Assembly (NCBI GenBank): GCA_017469425.1
Contig: JAFUGJ010000024.1
Span: 51,738-115,737, forward strand
Direction: 5' to 3'
DNA length: 64,000 nucleotides
Source: Bacteroidales bacterium
GTDB lineage: Bacteria > Bacteroidota > Bacteroidia > Bacteroidales > UBA932
The position numbers and the translations under genes are program-made. Positions 50,617 to 59,752 of this stretch are shown here, one piece after another. The first letter of the stretch is position 1. Each line of letters begins with the position of its first letter. The notes beneath the pieces were generated by a model. The model saw only the letters and a program-made list of their open reading frames with translations, did not search any database and was not told the origin of the DNA.

Positions 50617-53189
50617 TCGCCGTTTCCCGGCAATTCCTTCACATAGAGGTCCTGCTGAGGGAAAGGAATCTCGATTCCGTTCTCATTTAAGGCATTGTAC
50701 ACAAGCTCCTTTGCCTTGGCAGCATAGGTGAACTTATCTTCCACGGTTACGAACTGCAGCACGGACAAATCCACGCTGCTGTCGCCGAAGTCGCTGAAGC
50801 GCACCTGTATGCCAAATGACCGGTCGATGATTTCACGCCCGTACCTGTCCTTTTTCTTGAGGGGCTCGAGTGCCGCAAGGATAATCCTTCGCACCTGTTC
50901 CACATCGGAGCCATATTTCACGCCCACCGTAAACGATAGCATCTCGTAGGAGTGGTTGCGGGTCAGATTCTTGAAATTCTTGTTGAAAAGGGTGCTGTTG
51001 GGGAAGGCCATGACGGAGCCGTCGCCGGACACAATCTGGGTGCTCTGGTAGTTGATGCTGTCAACCTTGCCGCGCACGCCGTCACATTCGATGTAATCCC
51101 CCACCCTGAGGCGTCCGGACATAAGCTGCACACCATAGAAGAAGTTGTTCAGGATGTCCTTCATGGCGAATCCCAGGCCGGTTGCAAGCCCCGCGCCTAT
51201 AACCTTTATGGCCGCGGTGGGAATACGCAGAAGCGTGAAGAGGGATACGACATAGATGCCCCAGAGCAAAATACCGATGACATGTTCCGCCAGGGTAAAG
51301 TTCACCTGATTTTCGCTGACGAATTTCGCTTCCGAATCCTTGAGGATGGACCGCACCCTGTACTGGCGATAAGCGGCCCTGCACAGGTAAGAAAGGAAGC
51401 GGAAGAGGAAATACAGCGTGACAACTATTATTATCTTGTTGAAAGTAAGACTGATATATCCTTCTATATTGAGGAAAGGATAGTTCAGGTTTTCCTTGAA
51501 GATTTCCGTGAGGTCAAATACTCCCGACGCCATATTGAGGCTTACGGGGAAAGAGAGCACGAGCGCGATGGGAAGCAGTGCCATCTTCAAGAACGCATCC
51601 GGCCAGGTGACGGCTATCAAGTCCTGGTCGCTGCCGTGTGGGAGGGAAGGATGCTCGTCGATGTAGCGGAGCTTCCTTTCGTGTATGTTCTTGCGGTAGA
51701 AGCGACCGATAAGGATATAGAGGGCGTTGATTGTCTGGAGAAGGGTAAGTTGGAAGAACCACCAGATGAGCAGCTGCACGCCAAGCAGCACATATCCTGC
51801 AAACGCAATCAAGGTCGTTATAACCATCACCAGCAGCGACACCCATCCGTAAATCATGTCGCTGGTGGGCAGAGCCTTGCGGAAGCGATGGAGGGTGTAA
51901 CCCTGAAGAATGGTAAATAAGAGAAGGATGGGAGGGAATACGATGTTGATGAGGCTGTTGGGTATGAAGATGATGCGGAAGGTAATTATAATCAGGCACA
52001 TCAGTATTGTAGGAAGATAGAGTGCAATCCCCTTCTTCTCGCTGTCCTCGTCGAGCCTGATGACGAGCGAAACGATGATTGCGGCAAGCATCCAGGCGAA
52101 TTCCACAACGATACCGGAGGCCATGCGGAAGAAATTATGGGAGGAGAACGCGCTTCCGAACATGACTGCGAGGGCAAAGATTATGATGGTGAAAATAAGC
52201 ACCATGGCAAATCTGTTGCCCGCCGCCACACTCTTGGAACCGAACCTGGGAAACTTCTTGCGAAGCAGCGTAACCAAGCCTGAACTCAGCAGGAAAGAAA
52301 GCACCAGGTAAAACAGGATGAAAATGGAAAAACCTATGACGACCGGGCCACGCCACTGGCTCTGTATGCCGGTGCCGTCCTTGGTGCTGTATTTGTCGCG
52401 GGCGTCGTTGGATGCCTGGCTCCAGTAGCGGCGGAAGTTTCTTAGTATTTCCGGGTAGGAAGTCTGCCCGTCTATGAAAATCTTGTTCTGCACGCTGCGA
52501 TAGCGCTGCTGCGCGTAGTCGTAGGCCGACTTTAGCATGTCGGCGGTTTCCTTGTAGTCGGTGCTGTCGCGAATCAGTTGTTCTTTCTGTCCGAGACTGG
52601 AATCGAGAAGAAACTGCGCATAGAAAATGCAGCTGTCCCTGTCGACGCGCCCGATGGAATCAAGGACGAAGGCATTTTCTCTTGCTTCGCGTTTGCGTGA
52701 AAGCCCGCTTCTGGATGAAGGGAGAGCCGTCGCTTCGAGATACACCACATTGCCCAGGCTGTCCACATACTCGACCGTAGAAGATGGGGGAAGGCTGCGC
52801 AGGGTATGGATGAGGCGGTCGTAGCGGTCGATATCCACATCCAGTCTGGCAAGGATTTCGTCGAAGGGAAGTTTTCGGGAAGAGAACTCCTCATACTGCC
52901 TCGACACCTCATTGAGGGCGTATGTCATGTCGAAAGTATAGTCCTGTTTCTGCGAATACAGCATGAGCGAAAGTTCGTTGCTCTGCTGCATCATCCGCAC
53001 CAGGCGGGCGTGCTGGCGCTCTCCGCTGCCGCGCATGCGCTTTGCTCCGCGCTCGGAATCCTTATAAGCCGTAAGCAGTTCCGACCTCAGGACGGACAGG
53101 GTCTGGGAAAGGTCCTTTTCGTTCAACACGGCAAATGCCGGAACAAGGACCAGCAGTGCAAGAACGACCGAAATAACTCTCTTTTTCAT
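50613..53189 (-). CDS. Large MscS-family mechanosensitive channel
   Basis: 858 residues. A signal peptide, a periplasmic helical region to about residue 270, several transmembrane helices (about 275-480), and the C-terminal MscS pore and beta domain with YIECDGVRGKVDSINYQS, VMAFPNSTLFNKNFKNL. It is larger than E. coli MscS (286) and like the YbdG/MscK-type large channels. It should protect the cell from hypo-osmotic shock. Single gene, divergent from the polyferredoxin gene. Confidence 0.88.
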   Translation of the reverse strand: MKKRVISVVLALLVLVPAFAVLNEKDLSQTLSVLRSELLTAYKDSERGAKRMRGSGERQHARLVRMMQQSNELSLMLYSQKQDYTFDMTYALNEVSRQYEEFSSRKLPFDEILARLDVDIDRYDRLIHTLRSLPPSSTVEYVDSLGNVVYLEATALPSSRSGLSRKREARENAFVLDSIGRVDRDSCIFYAQFLLDSSLGQKEQLIRDSTDYKETADMLKSAYDYAQQRYRSVQNKIFIDGQTSYPEILRNFRRYWSQASNDARDKYSTKDGTGIQSQWRGPVVIGFSIFILFYLVLSFLLSSGLVTLLRKKFPRFGSKSVAAGNRFAMVLIFTIIIFALAVMFGSAFSSHNFFRMASGIVVEFAWMLAAIIVSLVIRLDEDSEKKGIALYLPTILMCLIIITFRIIFIPNSLINIVFPPILLLFTILQGYTLHRFRKALPTSDMIYGWVSLLVMVITTLIAFAGYVLLGVQLLIWWFFQLTLLQTINALYILIGRFYRKNIHERKLRYIDEHPSLPHGSDQDLIAVTWPDAFLKMALLPIALVLSFPVSLNMASGVFDLTEIFKENLNYPFLNIEGYISLTFNKIIIVVTLYFLFRFLSYLCRAAYRQYRVRSILKDSEAKFVSENQVNFTLAEHVIGILLWGIYVVSLFTLLRIPTAAIKVIGAGLATGLGFAMKDILNNFFYGVQLMSGRLRVGDYIECDGVRGKVDSINYQSTQIVSGDGSVMAFPNSTLFNKNFKNLTRNHSYEMLSFTVGVKYGSDVEQVRRIILAALEPLKKKDRYGREIIDRSFGIQVRFSDFGDSSVDLSVLQFVTVEDKFTYAAKAKELVYNALNENGIEIPFPQQDLYVKELPGNGD

Positions 53190-53265
53190 ATTAATTGCTG
53201 ATAAATTCCTGCAATTTATGGATAATTGGGCATTATCGCAAGAATTTTGATTATCTTAGCGAATT

Positions 53266-54669
53266 ATGAAGTTGTTAAGACCCCTCAGGACCGGCCTTGC
53301 CTTGTTCTTTTTCATTGCAATTACGCTCCTTTTCCTGGATGCGTCCGGAACCTTCTCCCGTTGGTTCGGCTGGACTGCCAAACTCCAGTTCCTTCCTTCG
53401 GTGATGGCCATGAATGTTTTCGTGATTGCCTTCCTTATCCTTCTGACCCTGCTTGCAGGGCGCATTTACTGCTCTGTGATTTGCCCCTTGGGCGTACTGC
53501 AGGACATTGTCTCGCGGGTGCGCATTACCCTGTTCAAGAAGCGCAATCCGTTCAAGTATGTCAAAGAGCACAAATGGCTGCGCTATGCCGTATGGGTCGT
53601 TTTCCTCGCGGCATATCTGGCAGGCATCCAGGTAGTGGTCGCCCTGCTCGCCCCTTACAGCGCATACGGCAGGATTGTCCGCACCCTGGTGCATCCTGCG
53701 GGGGCTGTTGCCATAATCGTTGCGGCGCTCACTCTCCTTCTTGTTGGCATCCTTGCCTGGACGGGAGGAAGGACTTACTGCAACTCCATCTGCCCTGTGG
53801 GAACTACTCTCAGCTTCTTCTCCCGCTTTGCGATGTTCCGCCCGGTGATAGATGAGCAGAACTGCAAGAACTGCCGCATCTGCGAACACAACTGCAAGGC
53901 GCAGTGCATCGACATCGCCAATCACAAAATCGACTACAGCCGCTGCGTGGACTGCTTCGACTGCATAGGAGGCTGCAAATTTGATGCGCTTCACTACAAA
54001 TATGCCTGGGGCGCAAAAAAGAGCGGCCTCTCCCCTGCCTCAGAGCCGGGAAGCAACGGACGCAGAGCCTTCCTTTCAGGGGCTGCACTCGGTCTCGGGG
54101 CCCTTACGCTCAATGCTCAGAAAAAGAAAGTTGACGGAGGCTTTGCCGCCGTACTTGACAAGGAAATTCCTACCCACGACACTCCACTGACGCCTCCCGG
54201 AAGCAAGTCAGTCAAAGACTTTTACAGTCGCTGCACGGCCTGCCAGCTTTGCATTTCCGAATGTCCCAACGGGGTACTCAGGCCATCAACCGACCTTTCC
54301 CGCCTCATGCAGCCCGAGATGGCATACGAAAAAGGATACTGCCGCCCGGAATGCACCCGTTGTTCGCAGCTCTGCCCTGCCGGGGCCATTATCCCCATCT
54401 CCCGCGAAGAAAAAACGGAATATCACATAGGAACCGCCCATGTAAACCGCAGCCTCTGCGTCGCCCAGGAAGGCACCAAATGCGGAAACTGCGCACGCCA
54501 CTGCCCCGTAGGAGCAATACAGATGGTGGAGAACGAGGACTTGGGTAACACTATCCCTGCGGTGAACGAACAGATATGCATTGGCTGCGGAGCCTGCGAA
54601 AACCTCTGCCCCGTGCGTCCCATCAGCGCCATAACGGTAAACGGCCGCCACAACCATTTAAACATCTAA
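53266..54669 (+). CDS. NapH-like polyferredoxin membrane protein
   Basis: 467 residues. N-terminal transmembrane helices with CSVICPLGVL and CNSICPVGT motifs, then 4Fe-4S cluster motifs (CKNCRICEHNC, CVDCFDCIGGC), a Tat-like internal hydrophobic segment preceded by RR (GRRAFLSGAALGLGALTL, near 265-285), and four further Cys motifs (CTACQLCISEC, CTRCSQLC, CGNCARHC, CIGCGACENLC). This indicates a membrane-bound multi-cluster electron carrier. It lies 5 bases before a Tat-exported aldo/keto reductase with two 4Fe-4S motifs, so it could supply it with electrons. Confidence 0.85.
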   Translation: MKLLRPLRTGLALFFFIAITLLFLDASGTFSRWFGWTAKLQFLPSVMAMNVFVIAFLILLTLLAGRIYCSVICPLGVLQDIVSRVRITLFKKRNPFKYVKEHKWLRYAVWVVFLAAYLAGIQVVVALLAPYSAYGRIVRTLVHPAGAVAIIVAALTLLLVGILAWTGGRTYCNSICPVGTTLSFFSRFAMFRPVIDEQNCKNCRICEHNCKAQCIDIANHKIDYSRCVDCFDCIGGCKFDALHYKYAWGAKKSGLSPASEPGSNGRRAFLSGAALGLGALTLNAQKKKVDGGFAAVLDKEIPTHDTPLTPPGSKSVKDFYSRCTACQLCISECPNGVLRPSTDLSRLMQPEMAYEKGYCRPECTRCSQLCPAGAIIPISREEKTEYHIGTAHVNRSLCVAQEGTKCGNCARHCPVGAIQMVENEDLGNTIPAVNEQICIGCGACENLCPVRPISAITVNGRHNHLNI

Positions 54670-54674
54670 AGAGT

Positions 54675-56018
54675 ATGGACAGAAGAGATTTCCTCAAAAT
54701 ATCCGCCGCCGGTGCCGCAAGCCTTGGCGCCGCTGCCTGCGTTTCCCCGAAGAATTCCTCCGCCGCAGAAGAGGGAAAGATGATTTACCGTACAAACCCC
54801 GTGAACGGAGACAAAGTGTCGCTGATAGGTTTCGGTTGCATGCGCTGGCCCATGGTAAAGAATGCCGAAGGGAAAGATGTCATTGACCAGGAGGCCGTAA
54901 ACGAGATGGTGGACCATGCCCTCGCGCACGGCATCAACTACTACGACACCTCCCCCGCCTACCTTCAGGGACAGTCGGAGCGGGCTGCGGGCATCGCACT
55001 TAGCAGGCACCCCCGCGAGAGCTACTACATCGCCACAAAACTTTCCAATTTCGGCGACCACAGCATGGAGGCTTCCATCAAAATGTATGAGGACTCCTTT
55101 GCGGAAATGCAGACCGACTATTTCGACTACTATCTGCTTCATTCCATAGGGCGCGGAGGCGACCATGCTTTCCGCGAGAGATATGTAAAGAATGGCATGA
55201 TGGAGTTCCTGCTGAAGGAAAAAGAGAAGGGCCGCATTCGCAACCTGGGATTTTCTTTCCATGGGGCGAAAGAGGCATTCGACTCCTTCATGAAGATTCA
55301 CGACAGCGGCGAATTTACATGGGATTTCTGCCAGATAGAGATGAACTATGTAGACTGGAAGCATGCTGACGGCGTGCGCAATGTAAACGCCGATTATCTC
55401 TATGCAGAGCTTTCCAAGCGCCATATACCCATGGTTATCATGGAACCGCTGCTGGGCGGACGCCTTGCAAATGTACCCGCTGCCATTTCCCGGCAAATGA
55501 AGGAAAGGGAGCCGGACCAGTCAATCGCATCATGGGCTTTCCGTTTCTGCGGCAGCTATCCCGATGTGATGTGCATCCTCAGCGGAATGACCAACATGGA
55601 CCCTCTGCTGGACAACCTGCAGACCTTCGAGCATTTCAAGTCTCTGAATGAGGAGGAACTCGATTTCCTTGAGAGGATGGCCACCCAGATGAAGGAATAT
55701 CCCATGGTGAACTGCACCAACTGCAAGTATTGCATGCCTTGCCCCTGGGGAATCGACATCCCCGGCATCTTCAAGCATTACAATGAGTCCATCACTGCCG
55801 GAAGCTATGCCCAGAGCAAGGAGCAGAAAGACTATCAGAAACTGAAAAAAGCCTATATCAGTTCATACGACAAGGCAATTCCCACCGTGCGGCAGGCGAG
55901 TCACTGCATAGGATGCGGACAATGCCTGATGCACTGTCCCCAGAGCATTGACATTCCATCGGAATTGCATCGTATTGATTCTTATGTAGAGCGCTTGAAG
56001 CAGGACAGTTTAGGCTGA
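54675..56018 (+). CDS. Tat-exported aldo/keto reductase with C-terminal 4Fe-4S domain
   Basis: 447 residues from ATG 54675. The N-terminus MDRRDFLKISAAGAASLGAA has the twin-arginine motif and lipobox-like AAACVS. The barrel has DTSPAYLQGQSE with catalytic Asp/Tyr and KLSNFGD-type segments. The C-terminus has Cys motifs CTNCKYCMPCPWGIDIP and CIGCGQCLMHCPQSIDIP, typical of ferredoxin-type aldo/keto reductases. An upstream open frame runs into the previous gene and is not used. Electron transfer from the polyferredoxin is inferred. Confidence 0.88.
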   Translation: MDRRDFLKISAAGAASLGAAACVSPKNSSAAEEGKMIYRTNPVNGDKVSLIGFGCMRWPMVKNAEGKDVIDQEAVNEMVDHALAHGINYYDTSPAYLQGQSERAAGIALSRHPRESYYIATKLSNFGDHSMEASIKMYEDSFAEMQTDYFDYYLLHSIGRGGDHAFRERYVKNGMMEFLLKEKEKGRIRNLGFSFHGAKEAFDSFMKIHDSGEFTWDFCQIEMNYVDWKHADGVRNVNADYLYAELSKRHIPMVIMEPLLGGRLANVPAAISRQMKEREPDQSIASWAFRFCGSYPDVMCILSGMTNMDPLLDNLQTFEHFKSLNEEELDFLERMATQMKEYPMVNCTNCKYCMPCPWGIDIPGIFKHYNESITAGSYAQSKEQKDYQKLKKAYISSYDKAIPTVRQASHCIGCGQCLMHCPQSIDIPSELHRIDSYVERLKQDSLG

Positions 56019-57131
56019 CGCCCCCGCCTTTGCAAGTTTTTCCACTTCTTCCCTGTGCTCGAAGAGAGTACAGCCTCCGCTGTGTTCCCAACCAAGGGCG
56101 TGGGCATTTCTGAGAGCTCGGAACAGCGGTGAACGCAGCGCTCCCCTGATTCCGATTTCGGTTACTTTCCCATCTGAGAAAGGTGAGAAGGGGCAGGGCT
56201 CTGCCGCTCCGTCCGGTCCTATGTGAAAGAATCCCCTGCCTGAAGCCAGGCATCCTCCCAGTTCTTTTTCATCGCCGGGGAAAGAAAGGAAGATGATATC
56301 GGCATACTCGGAACGGCGTTCCTCCATCAGCCTTTCCATTTCAGCCACATGCGCGTCGCCAAAGGCCAGATTCTCCGTACCCGCTTCGGTGGGAACATAT
56401 TCCACATAGAATACAATCTTGCAGCCATAACCGCGCAGCGTGTCTATAAATTCCCTGGAAGTGACCTGAAGGTAGTTTTCCGTCGTAACCGTGATGCTTG
56501 CGCCAAAGAAAAGGTCCTCCCCTTTCAGCATTTCCATCGATTTGACGGCACGCTGGAAAACGCCCTGGCCCCTGCGGGCATCGGTGCCCATAGCCGTTCC
56601 TTCGATGCTGATTACCGGAATCATGTTAAGATGCTCCCTGAAGAACTCCATGTAGCGGACACCAATCAGGGTGCCGTTTGTAAACACCGGGAAAATCATG
56701 TCCTTCACCTCGGAAACCGCTTCCAGAATGTCGCGCCTTGTAAGAGGCTCCCCTCCTGCCAGAAGGGAGAAGTTGATGCCGAGTGAAGCAGCTTCGGTGA
56801 AAATATCCTTCCACTGTCGGGGCGAGAGGGTTTCCTTGGCGGGTGCTCCGTCGTCGGCGGCAATCCCGTTGGAACGCGCATAGCAACCTTTGCAGTGCAG
56901 ATTGCAGGTGGTGGCGATGCTGCTGATAAGGAAAGGCGGTACATCGATTCCTTCCTCCTTAAGGACAGCTTTGCGGCGGCTTTCGGAACGGGTGAACAGG
57001 CGTTGCATGCGCCAGGCGAACTTTGCCTCCCTTGGGTTGGTAAGCACATTCCTGTAGGCCGTTGCCATTATATTCCGGATGCTGCCGCTCATGTATGCGG
57101 CAAGGTCCACATTCTGTTCAGCTGCCGACAT
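56010..57131 (-). CDS. Radical SAM protein
   Basis: 373 residues from ATG 57131 (a start at 57164 is also possible, but would run further into the HMA gene). The N-terminal domain has a helical lead, the SAM motif CNLHCKGCYAR with the three cluster Cys, LLAGGEPLTRRD and VISIEGTAMGTDARRG. The C-terminus has Cys in GGCLASGRGFF and AAEPCPFSPF, hinting at a second cluster (SPASM-like). Substrate unknown. It overlaps the HMA protein gene by 14 bases on the same strand, so the two are coupled. Confidence 0.85.
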   Translation of the reverse strand: MSAAEQNVDLAAYMSGSIRNIMATAYRNVLTNPREAKFAWRMQRLFTRSESRRKAVLKEEGIDVPPFLISSIATTCNLHCKGCYARSNGIAADDGAPAKETLSPRQWKDIFTEAASLGINFSLLAGGEPLTRRDILEAVSEVKDMIFPVFTNGTLIGVRYMEFFREHLNMIPVISIEGTAMGTDARRGQGVFQRAVKSMEMLKGEDLFFGASITVTTENYLQVTSREFIDTLRGYGCKIVFYVEYVPTEAGTENLAFGDAHVAEMERLMEERRSEYADIIFLSFPGDEKELGGCLASGRGFFHIGPDGAAEPCPFSPFSDGKVTEIGIRGALRSPLFRALRNAHALGWEHSGGCTLFEHREEVEKLAKAGASA

Positions 57132-57432
57132 TTTTGGACTCTCGTTTGGTCGCGGTATATCCAAGTTTCTCTATGGTTTCCATAAAAGTCTTCTCCTGAA
57201 CCTTTGCAGGGTTGAACTTGACGGTTACCGTTTTGTCCTTGAGGGAAACCTTTAAATCTTCCACCCCTTTAAGGAACGAGATTTTGTCGGTAATCTTATT
57301 CACGCAATTCTGGCAGTGCATGTTCACTACATAAGTGACGGTTTCTGTCTTTGCCTTGGGTTTGGCGGCAATTGCCGAATAGAAAGCGGCGCCCAGCAAA
57401 GTGAGGACGGTGATGATGATAAACTTTTTCAT
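57118..57432 (-). CDS. Exported heavy-metal-associated (HMA) domain protein
   Basis: 104 residues: signal peptide (LGAAFYSAIAA) and one HMA domain with the metal-binding MHCQNCVNK motif, ending in EKLGYTATKRE. It probably binds copper or a similar metal in the periplasm. Its 3' end overlaps the radical SAM gene, so they may be part of one pathway; this is inferred. No regulator nearby. Confidence 0.85.
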   Translation of the reverse strand: MKKFIIITVLTLLGAAFYSAIAAKPKAKTETVTYVVNMHCQNCVNKITDKISFLKGVEDLKVSLKDKTVTVKFNPAKVQEKTFMETIEKLGYTATKRESKNVGS

Positions 57433-57532
57433 TATATGATGTTTTTATTTTATATACATTTTGCCGTTCGGATGCTGACATCACAGGGGTATATTTTTGT
57501 TTGCAAATAGCGTTCCATAGCAAAATGAATAC

Positions 57533-57540
57533 TAACTTTG
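57533..57540 (+). promoter_or_regulatory. -7 box just before the phosphatase gene
   Basis: TAACTTTG, ending 5 bases before ATG 57545. Transcription would begin near the start codon, so the message may be almost leaderless. No -33 element at the right spacing. Confidence 0.45.
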
Positions 57541-57544
57541 CAGC

Positions 57545-58012
57545 ATGATTTTTAGAGTTTTATTCGTTTGCCACGGCAATATCTGCAGGAGTGCCATGGC
57601 GGAGTTCATACTGAAGGCTTTGGTAAAAGCCAAGGGCATCGAAGACAGGTTCTATATTGAATCGGCAGCTGTTTCAACGGAAGAAATAGGCAATCCCATC
57701 TATCCCCCGGCAAAACGCTGCCTGAGTCAGCACGGCGTATGGTTTGATCCTGATAAGAGTGCGCGTCAGGTGCGGCAGGCCGACTATGGGCGTTTCGACA
57801 GAATCATCTGCATGGATGCCTCGAACATGAGGCTCATCAAACGCATCATCCCCTCAGACCCGGAAAGGAAAATCCATCTCCTGATGTCTTATACCGGGAA
57901 AGGGCGCGATGTGGCCGACCCCTGGTACACCGGAGATTTCGAAACGACCTTCCAGGACCTTTTGGAAGGCTGTGAATCAATGCTGGAATTTTTGTGTACC
58001 TTTGTTCCGTGA
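57545..58012 (+). CDS. Low-molecular-weight protein tyrosine phosphatase
   Basis: 155 residues. The P-loop CHGNICRSAMAEF has Cys9 and Arg15, and the catalytic Asp lies in ADPWYTGDF near 124. Dephosphorylates phosphotyrosine; in Bacteroidota a role in polysaccharide or stress regulation is possible. The stop overlaps the GTG of a 49-codon gene (GTGA), which in turn lies 4 bases before an antiporter gene. Confidence 0.92.
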   Translation: MIFRVLFVCHGNICRSAMAEFILKALVKAKGIEDRFYIESAAVSTEEIGNPIYPPAKRCLSQHGVWFDPDKSARQVRQADYGRFDRIICMDASNMRLIKRIIPSDPERKIHLLMSYTGKGRDVADPWYTGDFETTFQDLLEGCESMLEFLCTFVP

Positions 58013-58158
58013 AGTCGCTGATAGTCATACTGTCCTTGTTTTTGTCCTTCTTCTGCGGAGTAAAGGAGGATGGGAATGTGATTGCAGCAGGAATCGGCGA
58101 CGACGCATTGCTTTCCAAGAAAGCGCTGGATGTAGAACCTATGTACAGCAAGATTTAA
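58009..58158 (+). CDS. Small protein (49 residues) with N-terminal hydrophobic segment
   Basis: Starts at GTG 58009 in the GTGA overlap with the phosphatase stop and ends 4 bases before the antiporter ATG at 58163. The N-terminus MKSLIVILSLFLSFFCG is a signal peptide or membrane anchor; the rest (AAGIGDDALLSKKALDVEP) is polar. No family recognised. The tight fit between two genes supports translation; it might be a membrane or secreted partner of the antiporter. Confidence 0.6.
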   Translation: MKSLIVILSLFLSFFCGVKEDGNVIAAGIGDDALLSKKALDVEPMYSKI

Positions 58159-58162
58159 TCCC

Positions 58163-59752
58163 ATGACTACGCTCTTTCTCATCCTCATCGCGGTAGTAAT
58201 CCTTACCTGCATCTGGCTCAATGACATATCTGCCAGAATCGGAGTGCCGACGCTGCTTGCATTTATCGTCCTGGGCATCATCTTTGGCAATGTGGGAGCT
58301 ATCCCTGTGTATCTGGACGACCATTCATTTGCCAAGGACTTGTGTACAGTTGCACTGATTTTCATCATGTTCTACGGTGGTTTCGGTACGCGCTGGGAGG
58401 CGGTGAAACCAGTAGTGCGCGAGTCCGTGCTGCTGGCATCGGCAGGCGTTATCGTGACTGCCGGCCTTACCGGGCTGTTCTGCCGTTTCGCCCTGCAATG
58501 GGGATGGGCGGAAAGTTTCCTTTTGGGGGCGGTGGTCAGTTCTACCGACGCCGCTTCCGTCTTTTCGATTCTCCGCTCCAAACGACTGGGCCTTAGGAAC
58601 AATACGGCTCCTATGCTGGAGATGGAGAGCGGGAGCAACGACCCCTGTGCTTATATGCTCACTGCCATAATGATTTCCGTGATGAACGGAACGGCTTCCG
58701 GCGCTTCTCTTGTATGGATGGTGTTCGCCCAACTTGTTTTCGGTGCCGGGCTGGGTTTCTGCATAGCCAAGGCTGCCTCATGGGCGCTCCAACGGATGAA
58801 ATTCTCAACGGAAGGCTTTGATACGCTTTTCATCTTTGCCGTGGCAATAGCCGCCTATGCGCTTCCCGACCTGCTCGGAGGAAACGGTTACCTGAGCGCT
58901 TACATAGTGGGCATCATGCTGGGAAATGAGGAGTTCAGAGGGAAGAAGTCGATGGTTGGGTTCTTTGACGGGCTGACCGGCCTTATGCAGGTGCTTATAT
59001 TCTTTGTCCTTGGTCTTCTGGCCCGCCCTGCAGAACTGCATAGGGCTATTCTCCCGGCGCTTGCAATATCGGTCTTCCTTCTGCTTGTGGCACGCCCTGC
59101 TGCCGTCATGAGCATCCTGACGCCTTTTCGCAAGTATTCCTTCCGTCAGCAGGAACTAATCTCTTTTGTGGGCCTCCGCGGTGCGGCATCCATCGTATTC
59201 GCCATCATGGCAATCACCGGCGTGGATACGCTGGACACGCAACTTTTCAATATCGTGTTCTGCATCGTCCTGATTTCCATCTCCCTGCAAGGCTCGCTCA
59301 TTCCCCTGGCCGCCCGCAAGCTGGATATGCTGGATGCCGGGGCCGATGTAATGAAAACCTTCAGCGATTACTCGGAAAATACGGAAATGCAATTCAGTCA
59401 AATCAGCATCGTAGCGGGCAGCGCCTGGGAAGGAAAGCAGGTGGCCGGGCTGGGGCTGCCGGGAAATGTGCTGATTGCTCTTGTAATCAGGGGTAAGGAG
59501 CGTATCGTCGCGAGGGGCGATACCCTCCTGCTTTCAGGTGACAAAGTCATCGTGGTAACCAAGACTTTTGAAGACAAACAGACTTATCTGGTGGAAAAGA
59601 CCGTGAAGCCGGGCGGAAAACGGGCCGGACATGCCATTCGTGAGTTTTCGCACGACGGGCTTGTGCTGCTGGTAAAGCGCGGAGAAAGGGAGATTATTCC
59701 CAGCGGTGATACCGTGATGGAGGCAGGTGATGTGCTTTATCTTATAAAGTGA
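58163..59752 (+). CDS. Cation:proton antiporter (NhaP2/CvrA-like, K+/H+) with two TrkA_C domains
   Basis: 529 residues: about 12 transmembrane helices in an antiporter domain (GAVVSSTDAASVFS, ESGSNDPCAYMLT with the key acidic residue, FVGLRGAASIVFA), followed by two TrkA_C regions (SAWEGKQVAGLGLPGNVLIA and EFSHDGLVLLVKRGE). Typical K+/H+ NhaP2 exchangers have this type of cytosolic regulator domain. It probably exports K+ or Na+. It is the third gene of the phosphatase/small protein/antiporter operon. The end overlaps the convergent gene by 16 bases. Confidence 0.9.
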   Translation: MTTLFLILIAVVILTCIWLNDISARIGVPTLLAFIVLGIIFGNVGAIPVYLDDHSFAKDLCTVALIFIMFYGGFGTRWEAVKPVVRESVLLASAGVIVTAGLTGLFCRFALQWGWAESFLLGAVVSSTDAASVFSILRSKRLGLRNNTAPMLEMESGSNDPCAYMLTAIMISVMNGTASGASLVWMVFAQLVFGAGLGFCIAKAASWALQRMKFSTEGFDTLFIFAVAIAAYALPDLLGGNGYLSAYIVGIMLGNEEFRGKKSMVGFFDGLTGLMQVLIFFVLGLLARPAELHRAILPALAISVFLLLVARPAAVMSILTPFRKYSFRQQELISFVGLRGAASIVFAIMAITGVDTLDTQLFNIVFCIVLISISLQGSLIPLAARKLDMLDAGADVMKTFSDYSENTEMQFSQISIVAGSAWEGKQVAGLGLPGNVLIALVIRGKERIVARGDTLLLSGDKVIVVTKTFEDKQTYLVEKTVKPGGKRAGHAIREFSHDGLVLLVKRGEREIIPSGDTVMEAGDVLYLIK

